From GCA-2725625 sp964574215 (GTDB lineage Bacteria; Pseudomonadota; Alphaproteobacteria; Rhodospirillales; UBA2165): a stretch of 60,625 bases of DNA. Of this stretch, positions 26,620-34,555 are shown in pieces. Where the stretch lies: the NCBI GenBank assembly GCA_964574215.1, contig CAZNLR010000030.1, positions 1 through 60,625 of the forward strand. The letters are read 5' to 3'. Made by a program: the position numbers and the translations under genes. Below the pieces are notes generated by a model. It did not search any database, was not told the origin of the DNA, and worked only from the letters and a program-made list of their open reading frames with translations. Position 1 is the stretch's first letter. Every line of letters begins with the position of its first letter.

Positions 26620-27783
26620 ATGAGATTTATGACTCGAGTTATGGGGACACAATACTTAACTAACTTCCAGTTTCTTGAATATTCTAAGAGTTGGAAAAAA
26701 GTTAAGTATTGTGTCCCCATAACTATTTTACTGGTGTTGACCGGGTGCGGCGGGCTGGAATGGCCGCCGCAATCGGGTGCGTCCGGCCCCGTCTATGCCA
26801 AGCCGAAATCATCGTCGTCACCGGTCCACCGGGATACCGAGGCGCGCCGCGCCGATATTCCGGCCAGCGGAGTGGTCCGGGTCCAGCGGGGAGACACGCT
26901 CTTTATCCTGTCCCGGCGCTACGGCGTTTCGGCCCGCACCATCATCGACGCCAATGATCTGGAGCCGCCTTACCGCCTGCATCAAGGAGAATCACTGATC
27001 CTGCCCCGCCCCCGGGAACATCGGGTGGCCGGCGGGGAGACCTTGTCGGGCATATCCAGGCGCTATGGGGTGGATACCTATGAATTGGCCAAGTTGAACC
27101 GGCTGCGGCCACCTTACCGGATTTACGTCAATCAGCGCCTGTTGCTGCCGTCTTCCGGTGCGTCCGATGAGGCGGTTGTCGCCGCCAAGGCCGAACCGGT
27201 GACGAAGAAGAATTTATCAGGTCCCAAGACGAATGCACCGATCCGCAGGGATTCGGAAATTAAACCGCCGCCGAAGATTGAGTCCGTTGCCAGAACGCCT
27301 AAGCCGAGGGCCAAGCCAAAACGGCCGGAGCCGCCTCGGCGGTATACGGGCCGGACCAGCGGCAGGTTTTATTGGCCGGTCAAGGGCCGAATTCTGTCGT
27401 CTTTCGGCGCCAAGGGCGAAGGGTTGCAGAATGACGGCATCAATATCTCGGCCCCCGTCGGTGCCCCCGTCCGTGCCGCCGGACATGGCGTTGTGGCCTA
27501 TGCCGGCAACGAACTCAGAGGGTTCGGTAATCTGTTGCTGATTAAACATTCCGGAGGTTGGGTCACCGCCTATGCTCATAACGACATTCTGCTGGTCCGG
27601 CGGGGCGATAAAGTGGGCAAGGGGCAGGTAATCGCCAAAGTCGGTAAATCCGGCAACGTCGTCTCCCCCCAATTGCATTTCGAAATCCGCAAAGGCAAAA
27701 GAGCGGTCAATCCCTTTAGGCATTTGCGGCGGCAAAGTGCGGCGGGAAAATATCAATTACTGGCGAAGCGTACTCAAAAATAA
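26620..27783 (+). CDS. nlpD: NlpD-like lipoprotein with two LysM domains and a degenerate M23 (LytM) domain
   Basis: A 387-residue lipoprotein. The start at 26620 is preceded by GGAG at 6 bases. The lipobox LTGC follows an N-region interrupted by a palindromic insertion (residues 8-35). Two LysM domains (about 85-128 and 132-175: VQRGDTLFILSRRYGVS; VAGGETLSGISRRYGVD) bind peptidoglycan. After a basic Pro-rich linker comes an M23 domain (about 247-375). Its metal ligands are altered: the usual H.G.D is NDGIN and the usual HLHFE is QLHFE. That fits NlpD/EnvC/DipM-type proteins, which activate amidases at the septum rather than cut peptidoglycan. Order surE-pcm-nlpD supports the name. Confidence 0.9.
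   Translation: MRFMTRVMGTQYLTNFQFLEYSKSWKKVKYCVPITILLVLTGCGGLEWPPQSGASGPVYAKPKSSSSPVHRDTEARRADIPASGVVRVQRGDTLFILSRRYGVSARTIIDANDLEPPYRLHQGESLILPRPREHRVAGGETLSGISRRYGVDTYELAKLNRLRPPYRIYVNQRLLLPSSGASDEAVVAAKAEPVTKKNLSGPKTNAPIRRDSEIKPPPKIESVARTPKPRAKPKRPEPPRRYTGRTSGRFYWPVKGRILSSFGAKGEGLQNDGINISAPVGAPVRAAGHGVVAYAGNELRGFGNLLLIKHSGGWVTAYAHNDILLVRRGDKVGKGQVIAKVGKSGNVVSPQLHFEIRKGKRAVNPFRHLRRQSAAGKYQLLAKRTQK
26638..26723. repeat. 86-base in-frame palindromic element inside the nlpD signal-peptide region
   Basis: Outer arms 26638-26661 and 26700-26723 are a perfect 24-base inverted repeat (core GGGGACACAATACTTA). The 38 bases between them are an imperfect palindrome centred at 26680/26681. The element is open in the lipoprotein frame; 84 bases (28 codons, 26641-26724) appear to interrupt the codon run for MRFMTRV and ILLVLTGC. 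The opposite strand, read from ATG at 26720, is open in the mirrored register and gives 23 of 28 identical residues (both begin MGTQYLT and end VKYCVPIT). No duplication of target bases is obvious. Similar GGGGACAC hairpins are associated with REP-type elements. Confidence 0.88.
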
Positions 27784-27933
27784 ATCTAGACTTCTTTCCG
27801 CTTCTTTCCTTGAGCAATCATAACATTACGCATTTGCATCTTCACATATTCGGGTTACCGAGCGGCCTGATCCGCATTATATTGCTTTGGTCAAACTTCT
27901 CCGCTGATTATTACGAATAAAGAAAGGCTCAAC

Positions 27934-29133
27934 ATGAACACAGGTAATGAAGCTGATTTACGTATTCTCGTCCGAATATCCGACGGAGAATTGGAACGCC
28001 GATGGCGGGCTGTCCGGGCGGCGATGGAGGAGGCTAATCTCGATTTTCTGATCGTTCAGAACAGCACCGACTTCCTGGGGGGATACGTCAAGTGGTTCAC
28101 CGACATGCCGGCCCTGCACAATTATCCGGTGACCGTCATCTTCCCGCGTGAGGGCGACATGACCACCATCTGGAGCGGACCGATGCCACCGGCGGACCCC
28201 AACCCGCCCGCTTGGTCTTTGAGGGGTGTCGGCAAGCGGATCAGTACGCCCATCATCCCGGCGCTCGGTTATACATCGGCCTTCGATGCGGAAAAAGTGG
28301 TTGAGGAATTGGCGCCGTCCGGTCAATGCCGGATCGGTCTGGTCGGACCCGGCTTCATTTCGACGGCTTTTTATAAACACGTCACGGAACATCTGACACA
28401 AGCGACCTTCGAGGACGCGACGGATTTGGTCGATGACATCAAGGTGATCAAAAGCCCGGAAGAAATGGATTTGATCCGGCAGGTCTGCCGGGATCAAGAC
28501 GCGGCCTTTGAGTACGCGCTGACCAGGATCGAGCCCGGCCGGCGGGACTATGAAATCTATGCGGATATCCGTCATCATTGCATGCTTAACGGCAGCGAGC
28601 AGCAATTGATCATGGTCGGGTCCGCGCCGCGCGGACAGACGGGTGTTATGTATTACGAACATTTCGGCAATCGGGTGATCGAGGAGGGCGATACTTTTAC
28701 GCTGTTGATCGAGTCGAACGGCCCCAGTGGATTTTACGGTCATCTGGCCCGCATCGTCACCCTGGGCGAGCCGCCGGATGCTCTCGTAGAACAGGTTGAG
28801 ATCGCCGTCAAAGTTCAAAAGGTTTCCCTGGATATGATGGTGCCCGGCGCCGATCCCAAAGAAATCTGGGATGCCAACAATGCGGCGCTTCGTGACTTCG
28901 GTTATCCGGAGGAAACGCGCATTTATGCCCATGGGCAGGGCTACGATTTGGTGGAGCGTCCATCGTTCGATCCGTTCGAAACCATGAAGGTTGCCGCCAA
29001 TATGAACATTGCCGTTCATCCATCTGTAGTTTCCGATAAGGCTTTTGGATTTGTCTGCGAGAACTATCTGGTGGGTGACACCGGTGTCGAGGAATGCCTC
29101 CACGTAACGCCTCAGAAAGTATACTCACTTTGA
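27934..29133 (+). CDS. M24-fold (creatinase/prolidase-like) protein with altered metal site
   Basis: A 399-residue protein with an N-terminal creatinase-like domain (about 15-165) and a C-terminal pita-bread domain (about 175-399). The family metal ligands D, D, H, E, E do not line up. The first Asp position reads LLIESNG, the second YGHLAR (His for Asp), the histidine is kept in YAHGQGYDLVERP, the first Glu is replaced in NIAVHPSVV, and the last Glu is kept in VCENYLV. So it is probably not a standard aminopeptidase P; creatinase and DddP show that M24 proteins can acquire other reactions. AAAGG precedes the ATG. It is followed 36 bases later by a ketopantoate-reductase-like gene, a likely partner. 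Confidence 0.82.
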   Translation: MNTGNEADLRILVRISDGELERRWRAVRAAMEEANLDFLIVQNSTDFLGGYVKWFTDMPALHNYPVTVIFPREGDMTTIWSGPMPPADPNPPAWSLRGVGKRISTPIIPALGYTSAFDAEKVVEELAPSGQCRIGLVGPGFISTAFYKHVTEHLTQATFEDATDLVDDIKVIKSPEEMDLIRQVCRDQDAAFEYALTRIEPGRRDYEIYADIRHHCMLNGSEQQLIMVGSAPRGQTGVMYYEHFGNRVIEEGDTFTLLIESNGPSGFYGHLARIVTLGEPPDALVEQVEIAVKVQKVSLDMMVPGADPKEIWDANNAALRDFGYPEETRIYAHGQGYDLVERPSFDPFETMKVAANMNIAVHPSVVSDKAFGFVCENYLVGDTGVEECLHVTPQKVYSL

Positions 29134-29169
29134 AATTAATGGCCGGAGTGATGAAATGATATTGACGCC

Positions 29170-30108
29170 ATGAAAATCTGTGTCGTCGGCGCCGGGGCCA
29201 TGGGGTGTCTGTTGGGAGGGTATTTGGCCCGTTCCGGCCATGAGGTCTGGTTGACCTCTCCATCGATGGATCATATCGGCGCGCTTCGGGAACAGGGATT
29301 AGGTTTTCGCCACGGAGATTCGGTAGATCGAATTTCCGTGAATGCGGCCAATAATCCGGCGGATGCCGGTGTCTGCGATCTGGTGCTGGTGATGACCAAA
29401 TCCAAGGATACGCTTGCCGCAATTGAGAAAGCGACGCCCGCCATCGGTGATGGCACCTATGTAGCGACGCTCCAGAACGGGATTGGCAATGTGGAGCAAT
29501 TAAGCTCGGTCGTCGACCCGGCGCGCATTCTATTTGGCGTCACCTCTTTAGGCGCTGCCCGCACCGGGCCGGGAGAGATAGAGGTGACCGCGCTCGACGG
29601 GGCCAAGACCTTTGTTTGGTCCGTAGCGGACGAACCATCAAACGTATTGACGGAATTCGTTAATAGCCTGATCGCGGCGGGTCTGGATGTGGCTGAAGCT
29701 CCGGATGTCAAAGAGAGGGTTTGGCGGAAACTTTGCCTCAATTGTTGCATCTCGGCCCTGGCGGCGGTCACCGGTTTAAAGGTCGGCCCGCTGGTTGAAA
29801 TGTCCTCCGCACGAACGCTGATCCGGAATTTGGTCGAGGAAGTTACCGCCGTGGCGGCCAAGGAAGACGTCACGTTGGATGCCGATAGCATTTTCAATGA
29901 ACTGATCGAAGACTCTCGTCGTTTCGCGGATCATGCGCCCTCTATCCTGATGGACGTCCTATCACAACGGAAAACCGAAATCGATTGCCTCAACGGCGCC
30001 ATCGTGAGGACCGGCGCCAAACTTGGCATACCGACACCCTACAATGCCGCTATCACCTCTCTCATCGAAACCATTGAGCAAAGCTATGGGAATCGGATAA
30101 CAATCTAG
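29170..30108 (+). CDS. 2-dehydropantoate 2-reductase family protein
   Basis: A 312-residue NADPH-dependent reductase with the Rossmann motif VVGAGAMGCLLGGYLARSG at residues 4-22, the TLQNGIGNVEQL segment and the catalytic lysine region VKERVWRKLCLNCCISALAA. PanE converts ketopantoate to pantoate for coenzyme A synthesis. Genomes often carry extra copies acting on other 2-ketoacids, and the pairing with an M24 gene and absence of other pan genes suggest such a paralog. Its stop overlaps that of the convergent DUF815 gene by 4 bases. Confidence 0.88.
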   Translation: MKICVVGAGAMGCLLGGYLARSGHEVWLTSPSMDHIGALREQGLGFRHGDSVDRISVNAANNPADAGVCDLVLVMTKSKDTLAAIEKATPAIGDGTYVATLQNGIGNVEQLSSVVDPARILFGVTSLGAARTGPGEIEVTALDGAKTFVWSVADEPSNVLTEFVNSLIAAGLDVAEAPDVKERVWRKLCLNCCISALAAVTGLKVGPLVEMSSARTLIRNLVEEVTAVAAKEDVTLDADSIFNELIEDSRRFADHAPSILMDVLSQRKTEIDCLNGAIVRTGAKLGIPTPYNAAITSLIETIEQSYGNRITI

Positions 30109-30962
30109 CCGATCTGCTTACCCAGCCGACCTGCTAAATCCTGGATGAATTGCCAGGCGACTCGGCCGGAGCGTGATCCTCTGGTCATCGACCATTCGAG
30201 GGCTTCGGCGCGGAGTTGTTCCTTGTCAATATCCAGGCCGTAGCTGTCGGCGTAGCCTTCGATGATTTCGAAGAATATATCCTGCTTCACCGGGTGAAAG
30301 CCCAGCCACAGGCCGAACCGGTCCGACAGCGAGACCTTTTCCTCCACCGCTTCCGCCGTGTGGATAGCCGTGGAACGCTCGTTTTCGATCATGTCCCGGG
30401 GCATCAAGTGGCGGCGGTTGGACGTGGCATAGAAAATGATGTTTTCCGGCCGTCCTTCGATGCCGCCTTCCAGAACGGCCTTCAAAGATTTGAAGGTGGC
30501 GTCTTCCATTTCGAAAGACAAATCATCGCAAAAGAGCAGGCAGCGCCGATCGCATTCACTCAGCACATGGAGCAGCCGCGGCAAAGTGGGAATGTCTTCC
30601 CGGTGAATTTCCACCAGGGCCAGATTACCGGACATTTTTTCGTTGAGTTCGGCATGGACGGCTTTGACCAGAGAACTCTTGCCCGTGCCCCGGGCGCCCC
30701 ACAGCAGCGCATTATTGGCGGGCAGTCCCTTGGCAAAGCGTTCGGTGTTATCGAGCAGGATTTCCCGTTGTTGTCCGATGCCGAGCAAAAGGTCGAGATC
30801 GACCCGGTTGACCTTATGGACCGGTTGCAGGGTTTCCGGATTGGAATGCCAGACAAACGCATCGGCGCCGCTCAGATCGTGAGATTTTCTCGCCGGCGGG
30901 GCTAAGCGCTCCAAGGCGTCTGCAATCCTGTCCAGAACCGGTTTGAGCTCATGCTCAGACAT
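30105..30962 (-). CDS. DUF815 AAA-type ATPase
   Basis: A 285-residue predicted ATPase. It has Walker A GARGTGKSSLVKAVHAEL near residue 80, Walker B RCLLFCDDLSFE, and a sensor-like IIFYATSNRRHLMPRDM. The family is widespread in Alphaproteobacteria and its cellular role is not established. The start at 30962 (MSEHELKP) is preferred: GGAG is 10 bases upstream, whereas the alternative ATG at 30971 is only one base from it. Convergent with the reductase gene; upstream sequence (30963-31165) is a gene-free region shared with the divergent yajC promoter. Confidence 0.92.
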   Translation of the reverse strand: MSEHELKPVLDRIADALERLAPPARKSHDLSGADAFVWHSNPETLQPVHKVNRVDLDLLLGIGQQREILLDNTERFAKGLPANNALLWGARGTGKSSLVKAVHAELNEKMSGNLALVEIHREDIPTLPRLLHVLSECDRRCLLFCDDLSFEMEDATFKSLKAVLEGGIEGRPENIIFYATSNRRHLMPRDMIENERSTAIHTAEAVEEKVSLSDRFGLWLGFHPVKQDIFFEIIEGYADSYGLDIDKEQLRAEALEWSMTRGSRSGRVAWQFIQDLAGRLGKQIG

Positions 30963-31165
30963 TATCTGCATTCTCCATTAAGGTAAGGCGGCGGACACTA
31001 GCATAAGAACGCCTGTGGTCAATAATATTGGGAAAATTTGAATCAGATGTGAAACAATTGTCCGGCGTTATTCGTCAATTTTTCGCGAAAACAGGCGCTT
31101 AGCGATTGCATTGGCGGTCAGGCGGGCTATATTCCGCGCGTTGTTGTTTTTTTGAGGAGTTTTCC

Positions 31166-31573
31166 ATGTTCATTTCGCCAGCCTTTGCCCAAGGCTCCGG
31201 AGGAGGAGACGGCGGTATAGCGACTCTTTTGCCGCTGGTTCTGATATTTGCTGTCTTTTATTTCCTGCTGATCCGGCCGCAGCAAAAGCGCGCCAAGGAA
31301 CACCGCGAAATGTTGTCAGCCGTAAGGCGTGGCGACAAGGTGGTGACCGGTGGTGGAATAATCGGCACCGTCACCAAAGTCGTCAACGATGACGAGTTGG
31401 CGGTGGAAATCGCCGAAGGTATTAAAGTCCGTGTGCAGCGCTCTCTGCTTGCCAGCGTACAATCCAAAACCCAGCCGGCTTCCGGTGATTCGGCCGGCGG
31501 TGGCCAGCAGACACAAGAAGCCCAGGGCGGCGGCGGTCTGCTCGGTAAGTTTCTGGGCGGCGGCAGAAAATAA
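31166..31573 (+). CDS. yajC: Sec translocon accessory protein YajC
   Basis: A 135-residue YajC with a single N-terminal membrane helix (LLPLVLIFAVFYFLLIRPQQ), the invariant FYFLLIRPQQKR motif, and a small beta domain containing VRRGDKVVTGGGIIGTVTKV. The C-terminal 30 residues are Gly/Gln-rich. It joins SecDF in the holotranslocon. The start at 31166 has GAGGAG 8 bases upstream and gives the normal N-terminus; an upstream in-frame ATG at 31106 adds a non-family extension. First gene of yajC-secD-secF. Confidence 0.96.
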   Translation: MFISPAFAQGSGGGDGGIATLLPLVLIFAVFYFLLIRPQQKRAKEHREMLSAVRRGDKVVTGGGIIGTVTKVVNDDELAVEIAEGIKVRVQRSLLASVQSKTQPASGDSAGGGQQTQEAQGGGGLLGKFLGGGRK

Positions 31574-31606
31574 GAAAGTTCTGGTAAAGAAAGTTTAGCT
31601 GGCCCT

Positions 31607-33187
31607 ATGGTCTATTTCTCAAATTGGAAGATATTTATCGTCCTGGCGGTCGTGTTTCTCGGCTTCGCCTTTGCCGCGCCCAATATGACCGATCAAAAAA
31701 CGGCGGAAGGTATTCCCCAATGGCTGCCGCACGAACAGGTTAGCCTTGGCCTGGACCTGCAGGGCGGCTCGCACCTGCTGCTGGAAGTCGAAGCCAACGC
31801 CGTCGTTAAGGAACGCCTCGAAGCCATCGTCGACGCCGTTCGCATCGAATTGCGAAAAGCGCGTATCAGGTATACCGGCCTGTCGATCCGCGGCGAAGGT
31901 GTTACCGTTCTGGTCCGCAAATCGACGGAACTGGAAAAAGCGCGTAATTTGGTTGCCGAAGTGGAGCGGGGGCTGGAGGTCGTCGCCGAGGGCAATCGCA
32001 TCACCGTAAATATGACCGAACAGACCTTGATCGATATTCGAAGTTCGGCCGTTGATCAGTCAATCGAAATTGTTCGTCGCCGGATCGATGAGACCGGCAC
32101 CAAGGAGCCCACCATTCAGCGTCAGGGAGTGGACCGTATTTTGGTGCAGTTGCCCGGCGTCGAGGACCCCGAGCGGGTCAAGAAATTACTCGGCAGCACC
32201 GCCAAGATGACTTTCCACCTGTTGTGCCTCAACGCCAATGTCGAGGACGCCCTGCAAGGTCGCATTCCTCCCGGCTGTCGATTATTGCCGGCCGATAAAT
32301 CCAGCCGTAGCCAAGGAGAACCGCAGCAATATTTGGTGAAAAAGCGCGTTTCCGTCAGCGGTGACCGCCTGGTTGACGCGCAGCCGGGATTTAGCCAGCA
32401 ATCGGCCGAACCCATCGTTACTTTCCGCTTCGACCCGTTGGGCGGTAAAAAATTCGGCGATGTCACCAAAGCCAATGTTACCAAGCCGTTCGCCATCGTT
32501 CTGGACGACAAAGTTATCAGCGCGCCGGTGATCAGGGAGCCCATTCTCGGCGGCAGCGGCCAGATCAGCGGCAGTTTTTCTGTTAAGGACGCACAGGATT
32601 TGGCGTTGATGTTGCGGGCCGGCGCTTTGCCCGCGCCGTTGACCATTCTCGAAGAACGTACGGTCGGGCCGGGCCTGGGCGCCGATTCCATCGCTGCCGG
32701 TAAAATCGCCTCCATCGTCGGCCTCGTCCTCGTTGTCATATTCATGGTGCTGACCTACGGCATGTTCGGGTTGTTTGCCGACGTTGCCTTGTTCGTCAAC
32801 ATGGTGCTGATCCTGGGCGGCCTGTCATTGTTGCAGGCGACACTGACCCTGCCGGGTATCGCCGGTATCGTGCTCACCATCGGTATGGCCGTTGACGCCA
32901 ACGTATTGGTATTCGAACGCATCAAGGAAGAGGTGAAGGGGGGGCGAACGCCCATATCGGCCATCGACGCCGGGTACAGCCGCGCCATAACCACCATCAT
33001 TGACGCCAATCTGACAACCCTGATCGCCGCCCTTATCCTGTTCTATTTGGGATCCGGCCCGGTGCGTGGATTTGCCGTGACTTTGTCCATCGGCATCGTC
33101 ACCTCGATGTTTACGGCGATAATGTTAACCCGTTTATTGGTCGTCACCTGGTTGCGTAAGCGCCGGCCGGCAGAACTGCCGATTTAG
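31607..33187 (+). CDS. secD: Protein translocase subunit SecD
   Basis: A 526-residue membrane protein with an N-terminal helix, a large periplasmic P1 region and five C-terminal helices. Hallmarks: LGLDLQGGSHLLLEV, the RRIDETGTKEPTIQRQG segment, GQISGSF, and FERIKEEVKGGRTP in the conserved cytoplasmic loop. It uses the proton gradient with SecF to pull secreted proteins into the periplasm. It begins 33 bases after yajC, and secF starts 9 bases after its stop. Confidence 0.98.
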   Translation: MVYFSNWKIFIVLAVVFLGFAFAAPNMTDQKTAEGIPQWLPHEQVSLGLDLQGGSHLLLEVEANAVVKERLEAIVDAVRIELRKARIRYTGLSIRGEGVTVLVRKSTELEKARNLVAEVERGLEVVAEGNRITVNMTEQTLIDIRSSAVDQSIEIVRRRIDETGTKEPTIQRQGVDRILVQLPGVEDPERVKKLLGSTAKMTFHLLCLNANVEDALQGRIPPGCRLLPADKSSRSQGEPQQYLVKKRVSVSGDRLVDAQPGFSQQSAEPIVTFRFDPLGGKKFGDVTKANVTKPFAIVLDDKVISAPVIREPILGGSGQISGSFSVKDAQDLALMLRAGALPAPLTILEERTVGPGLGADSIAAGKIASIVGLVLVVIFMVLTYGMFGLFADVALFVNMVLILGGLSLLQATLTLPGIAGIVLTIGMAVDANVLVFERIKEEVKGGRTPISAIDAGYSRAITTIIDANLTTLIAALILFYLGSGPVRGFAVTLSIGIVTSMFTAIMLTRLLVVTWLRKRRPAELPI

Positions 33188-33196
33188 GAGGATGAT

Positions 33197-34135
33197 ATGA
33201 AGCATTTACGCCTCCTCCCACATCAGCCTAGCGTCAATTTCATCGACCGACGCAAAATTTTCTTTGTCTTTTCCGCCCTGCTGATCCTGGTGTCGGTCAC
33301 ACTGTTTGGCGCTAAGGATTTAAATTACGGCATCGATTTCCAGGGCGGTATTCTGATTGAAGTCCGCATGCCCGAAGCCGGAAAACTCGGTGAAATGAGA
33401 AATACCTTATCGCAAATCGGTTTGGGTGAGATCTCCCTGCAGGAGTTCGGCGCGCCTACCGATATTTTAATTCGCGTCCAAAAACAGGAAGGCGGTGAAA
33501 AGGCGCAGCAGAAAGCGGTCGAAAAGGTAAAAAGTGCTCTTGGACCTGGTGTCGAATATAGACGGACGGAATTTGTCGGACCCAAAGTCAGCGAGGAACT
33601 GTTTTGGGACGGCGTCATTGCGGTGATTTGCGCCATCATCGGCATCCTGGCCTATGTCTGGTTCCGGTTCGAATGGCAATTTGGGCTGGGCGCCGTTGTC
33701 GCCCTGCTGCATGACGTGCTTTCCACCATCGGCATCTTCGCCTTTACCGGATTGGAGTTCAATCTTTCGACCGTGGCGGCGATCCTGACCATTGCCGGGT
33801 ATTCCATCAACGATACGGTGGTGGTGTACGACCGGGTACGGGAGAATTTGCGTAAATACAAAACCCTTTCTTTGCCCGAATTACTCAATCAGAGCGTCAA
33901 CGAAACCCTGTCGCGCACGGTTATGACATCGGTGACCACGTTGCTGGCTCTGGTGTCTCTGTACGTTCTGGGTGGCGAAGTTATCCGGGGATTCAGTTTC
34001 GCCATGATCTGGGGTGTGTTGATCGGTACCTATTCGTCGATTTGCCTGGGCGTCCCGTTGTTACTGTATTTGAACGTCAACCGCGGTACGGCGGCTCTTC
34101 CCGAGAAAGGACCGTCGGCGGAAGAGGTGTCCTAG
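33197..34135 (+). CDS. secF: Protein translocase subunit SecF
   Basis: A 312-residue partner of SecD with six membrane helices. Hallmarks: GIDFQGGILIEV in the first periplasmic part, FVGPKVSEEL before helix 2, and DTVVVYDRVRENLRKYK in the conserved loop. AGGAGG stands 6 bases before the ATG. It is the last of the yajC-secD-secF set; the Mth938-like gene begins 27 bases after the stop, a conserved neighbour in Alphaproteobacteria. Confidence 0.98.
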   Translation: MKHLRLLPHQPSVNFIDRRKIFFVFSALLILVSVTLFGAKDLNYGIDFQGGILIEVRMPEAGKLGEMRNTLSQIGLGEISLQEFGAPTDILIRVQKQEGGEKAQQKAVEKVKSALGPGVEYRRTEFVGPKVSEELFWDGVIAVICAIIGILAYVWFRFEWQFGLGAVVALLHDVLSTIGIFAFTGLEFNLSTVAAILTIAGYSINDTVVVYDRVRENLRKYKTLSLPELLNQSVNETLSRTVMTSVTTLLALVSLYVLGGEVIRGFSFAMIWGVLIGTYSSICLGVPLLLYLNVNRGTAALPEKGPSAEEVS

Positions 34136-34149
34136 CCCCCTTGTTGTTG

Positions 34150-34156
34150 AAGGAGA
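34150..34156 (+). promoter_or_regulatory. Ribosome binding site supporting a CTG start
   Basis: AAGGAGA lies six bases before CTG at 34163. An in-frame TGA at 34148-34150 closes the frame upstream, and there is no ATG, GTG or TTG between that stop and the conserved start of the protein. The site therefore decides the start as CTG. Confidence 0.75.
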
Positions 34157-34162
34157 CGGTTC

Positions 34163-34546
34163 CTGTCGCTCGATATTACACCTTCGATTCCGGCCGACCG
34201 TAAACTTATTCAAAGCTACGGAGAAGGCCGGTTTCGTATTAGCGAAGAGGTATTCGACCGGCCGATCATTGTTTTTCCGGATGCGGTTGTGGATTGGGAC
34301 GTAGAATCCTTTGAGGATCTATCTTCCATCCATTTTTCTGCAATTGTTCAAGCGTCTGAAAATGTTGATATTCTATTGCTTGGATGCGGTCCTTCCATGC
34401 TGTTGGTTCATACGCAAATCCGGGATGCTCTAAAAGCAGCGGCCATTACCATCGAAGCTATGGATACGGGCGCCGCCTGCCGCACCTATAATGTCCTTTT
34501 GACCGAAGAGCGCCGGGTAGCCGCAGCCTTATTTCCGGTCGACTGA
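34163..34546 (+). CDS. Mth938-like domain protein (DUF498), CTG start
   Basis: A 127-residue protein related to human NDUFAF3 and archaeal Mth938. The family opening LIQSYGEGRFRISEEVF lies at residues 15-31, followed by PIIVFPDAV and the later LLLGCGPSML and AMDTGAACRTYNVLL segments. A reading that starts at the first standard codon (GTG at 34289) would remove this conserved N-terminal third, so CTG at 34163 is taken as the start. It lies 27 bases after secF. NDUFAF3 helps assemble respiratory complex I; whether the bacterial protein does so is not known. Confidence 0.85.
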   Translation: MSLDITPSIPADRKLIQSYGEGRFRISEEVFDRPIIVFPDAVVDWDVESFEDLSSIHFSAIVQASENVDILLLGCGPSMLLVHTQIRDALKAAAITIEAMDTGAACRTYNVLLTEERRVAAALFPVD

Positions 34547-34555
34547 GATATTTCG

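Noticed and set aside
25839..26720. Long minus-strand open frame beginning with the palindromic element's MGTQYL peptide
   Set aside because: Beyond the element it runs antisense through pcm and surE, both firmly identified. Only the first 28 codons belong to the palindrome; the rest is a shadow of GC-rich codon use.
27958..29103. 381-codon antisense frame across the M24 gene
   Set aside because: The plus-strand frame has family similarity over its full length and a ribosome site; the antisense one has neither.
27934..29133. Assignment of the M24 protein as ectoine hydrolase DoeA or DMSP lyase DddP
   Set aside because: Length is similar to DoeA, but the metal-ligand pattern and sequence do not match either well enough; no ectoine or DMSP genes are near.
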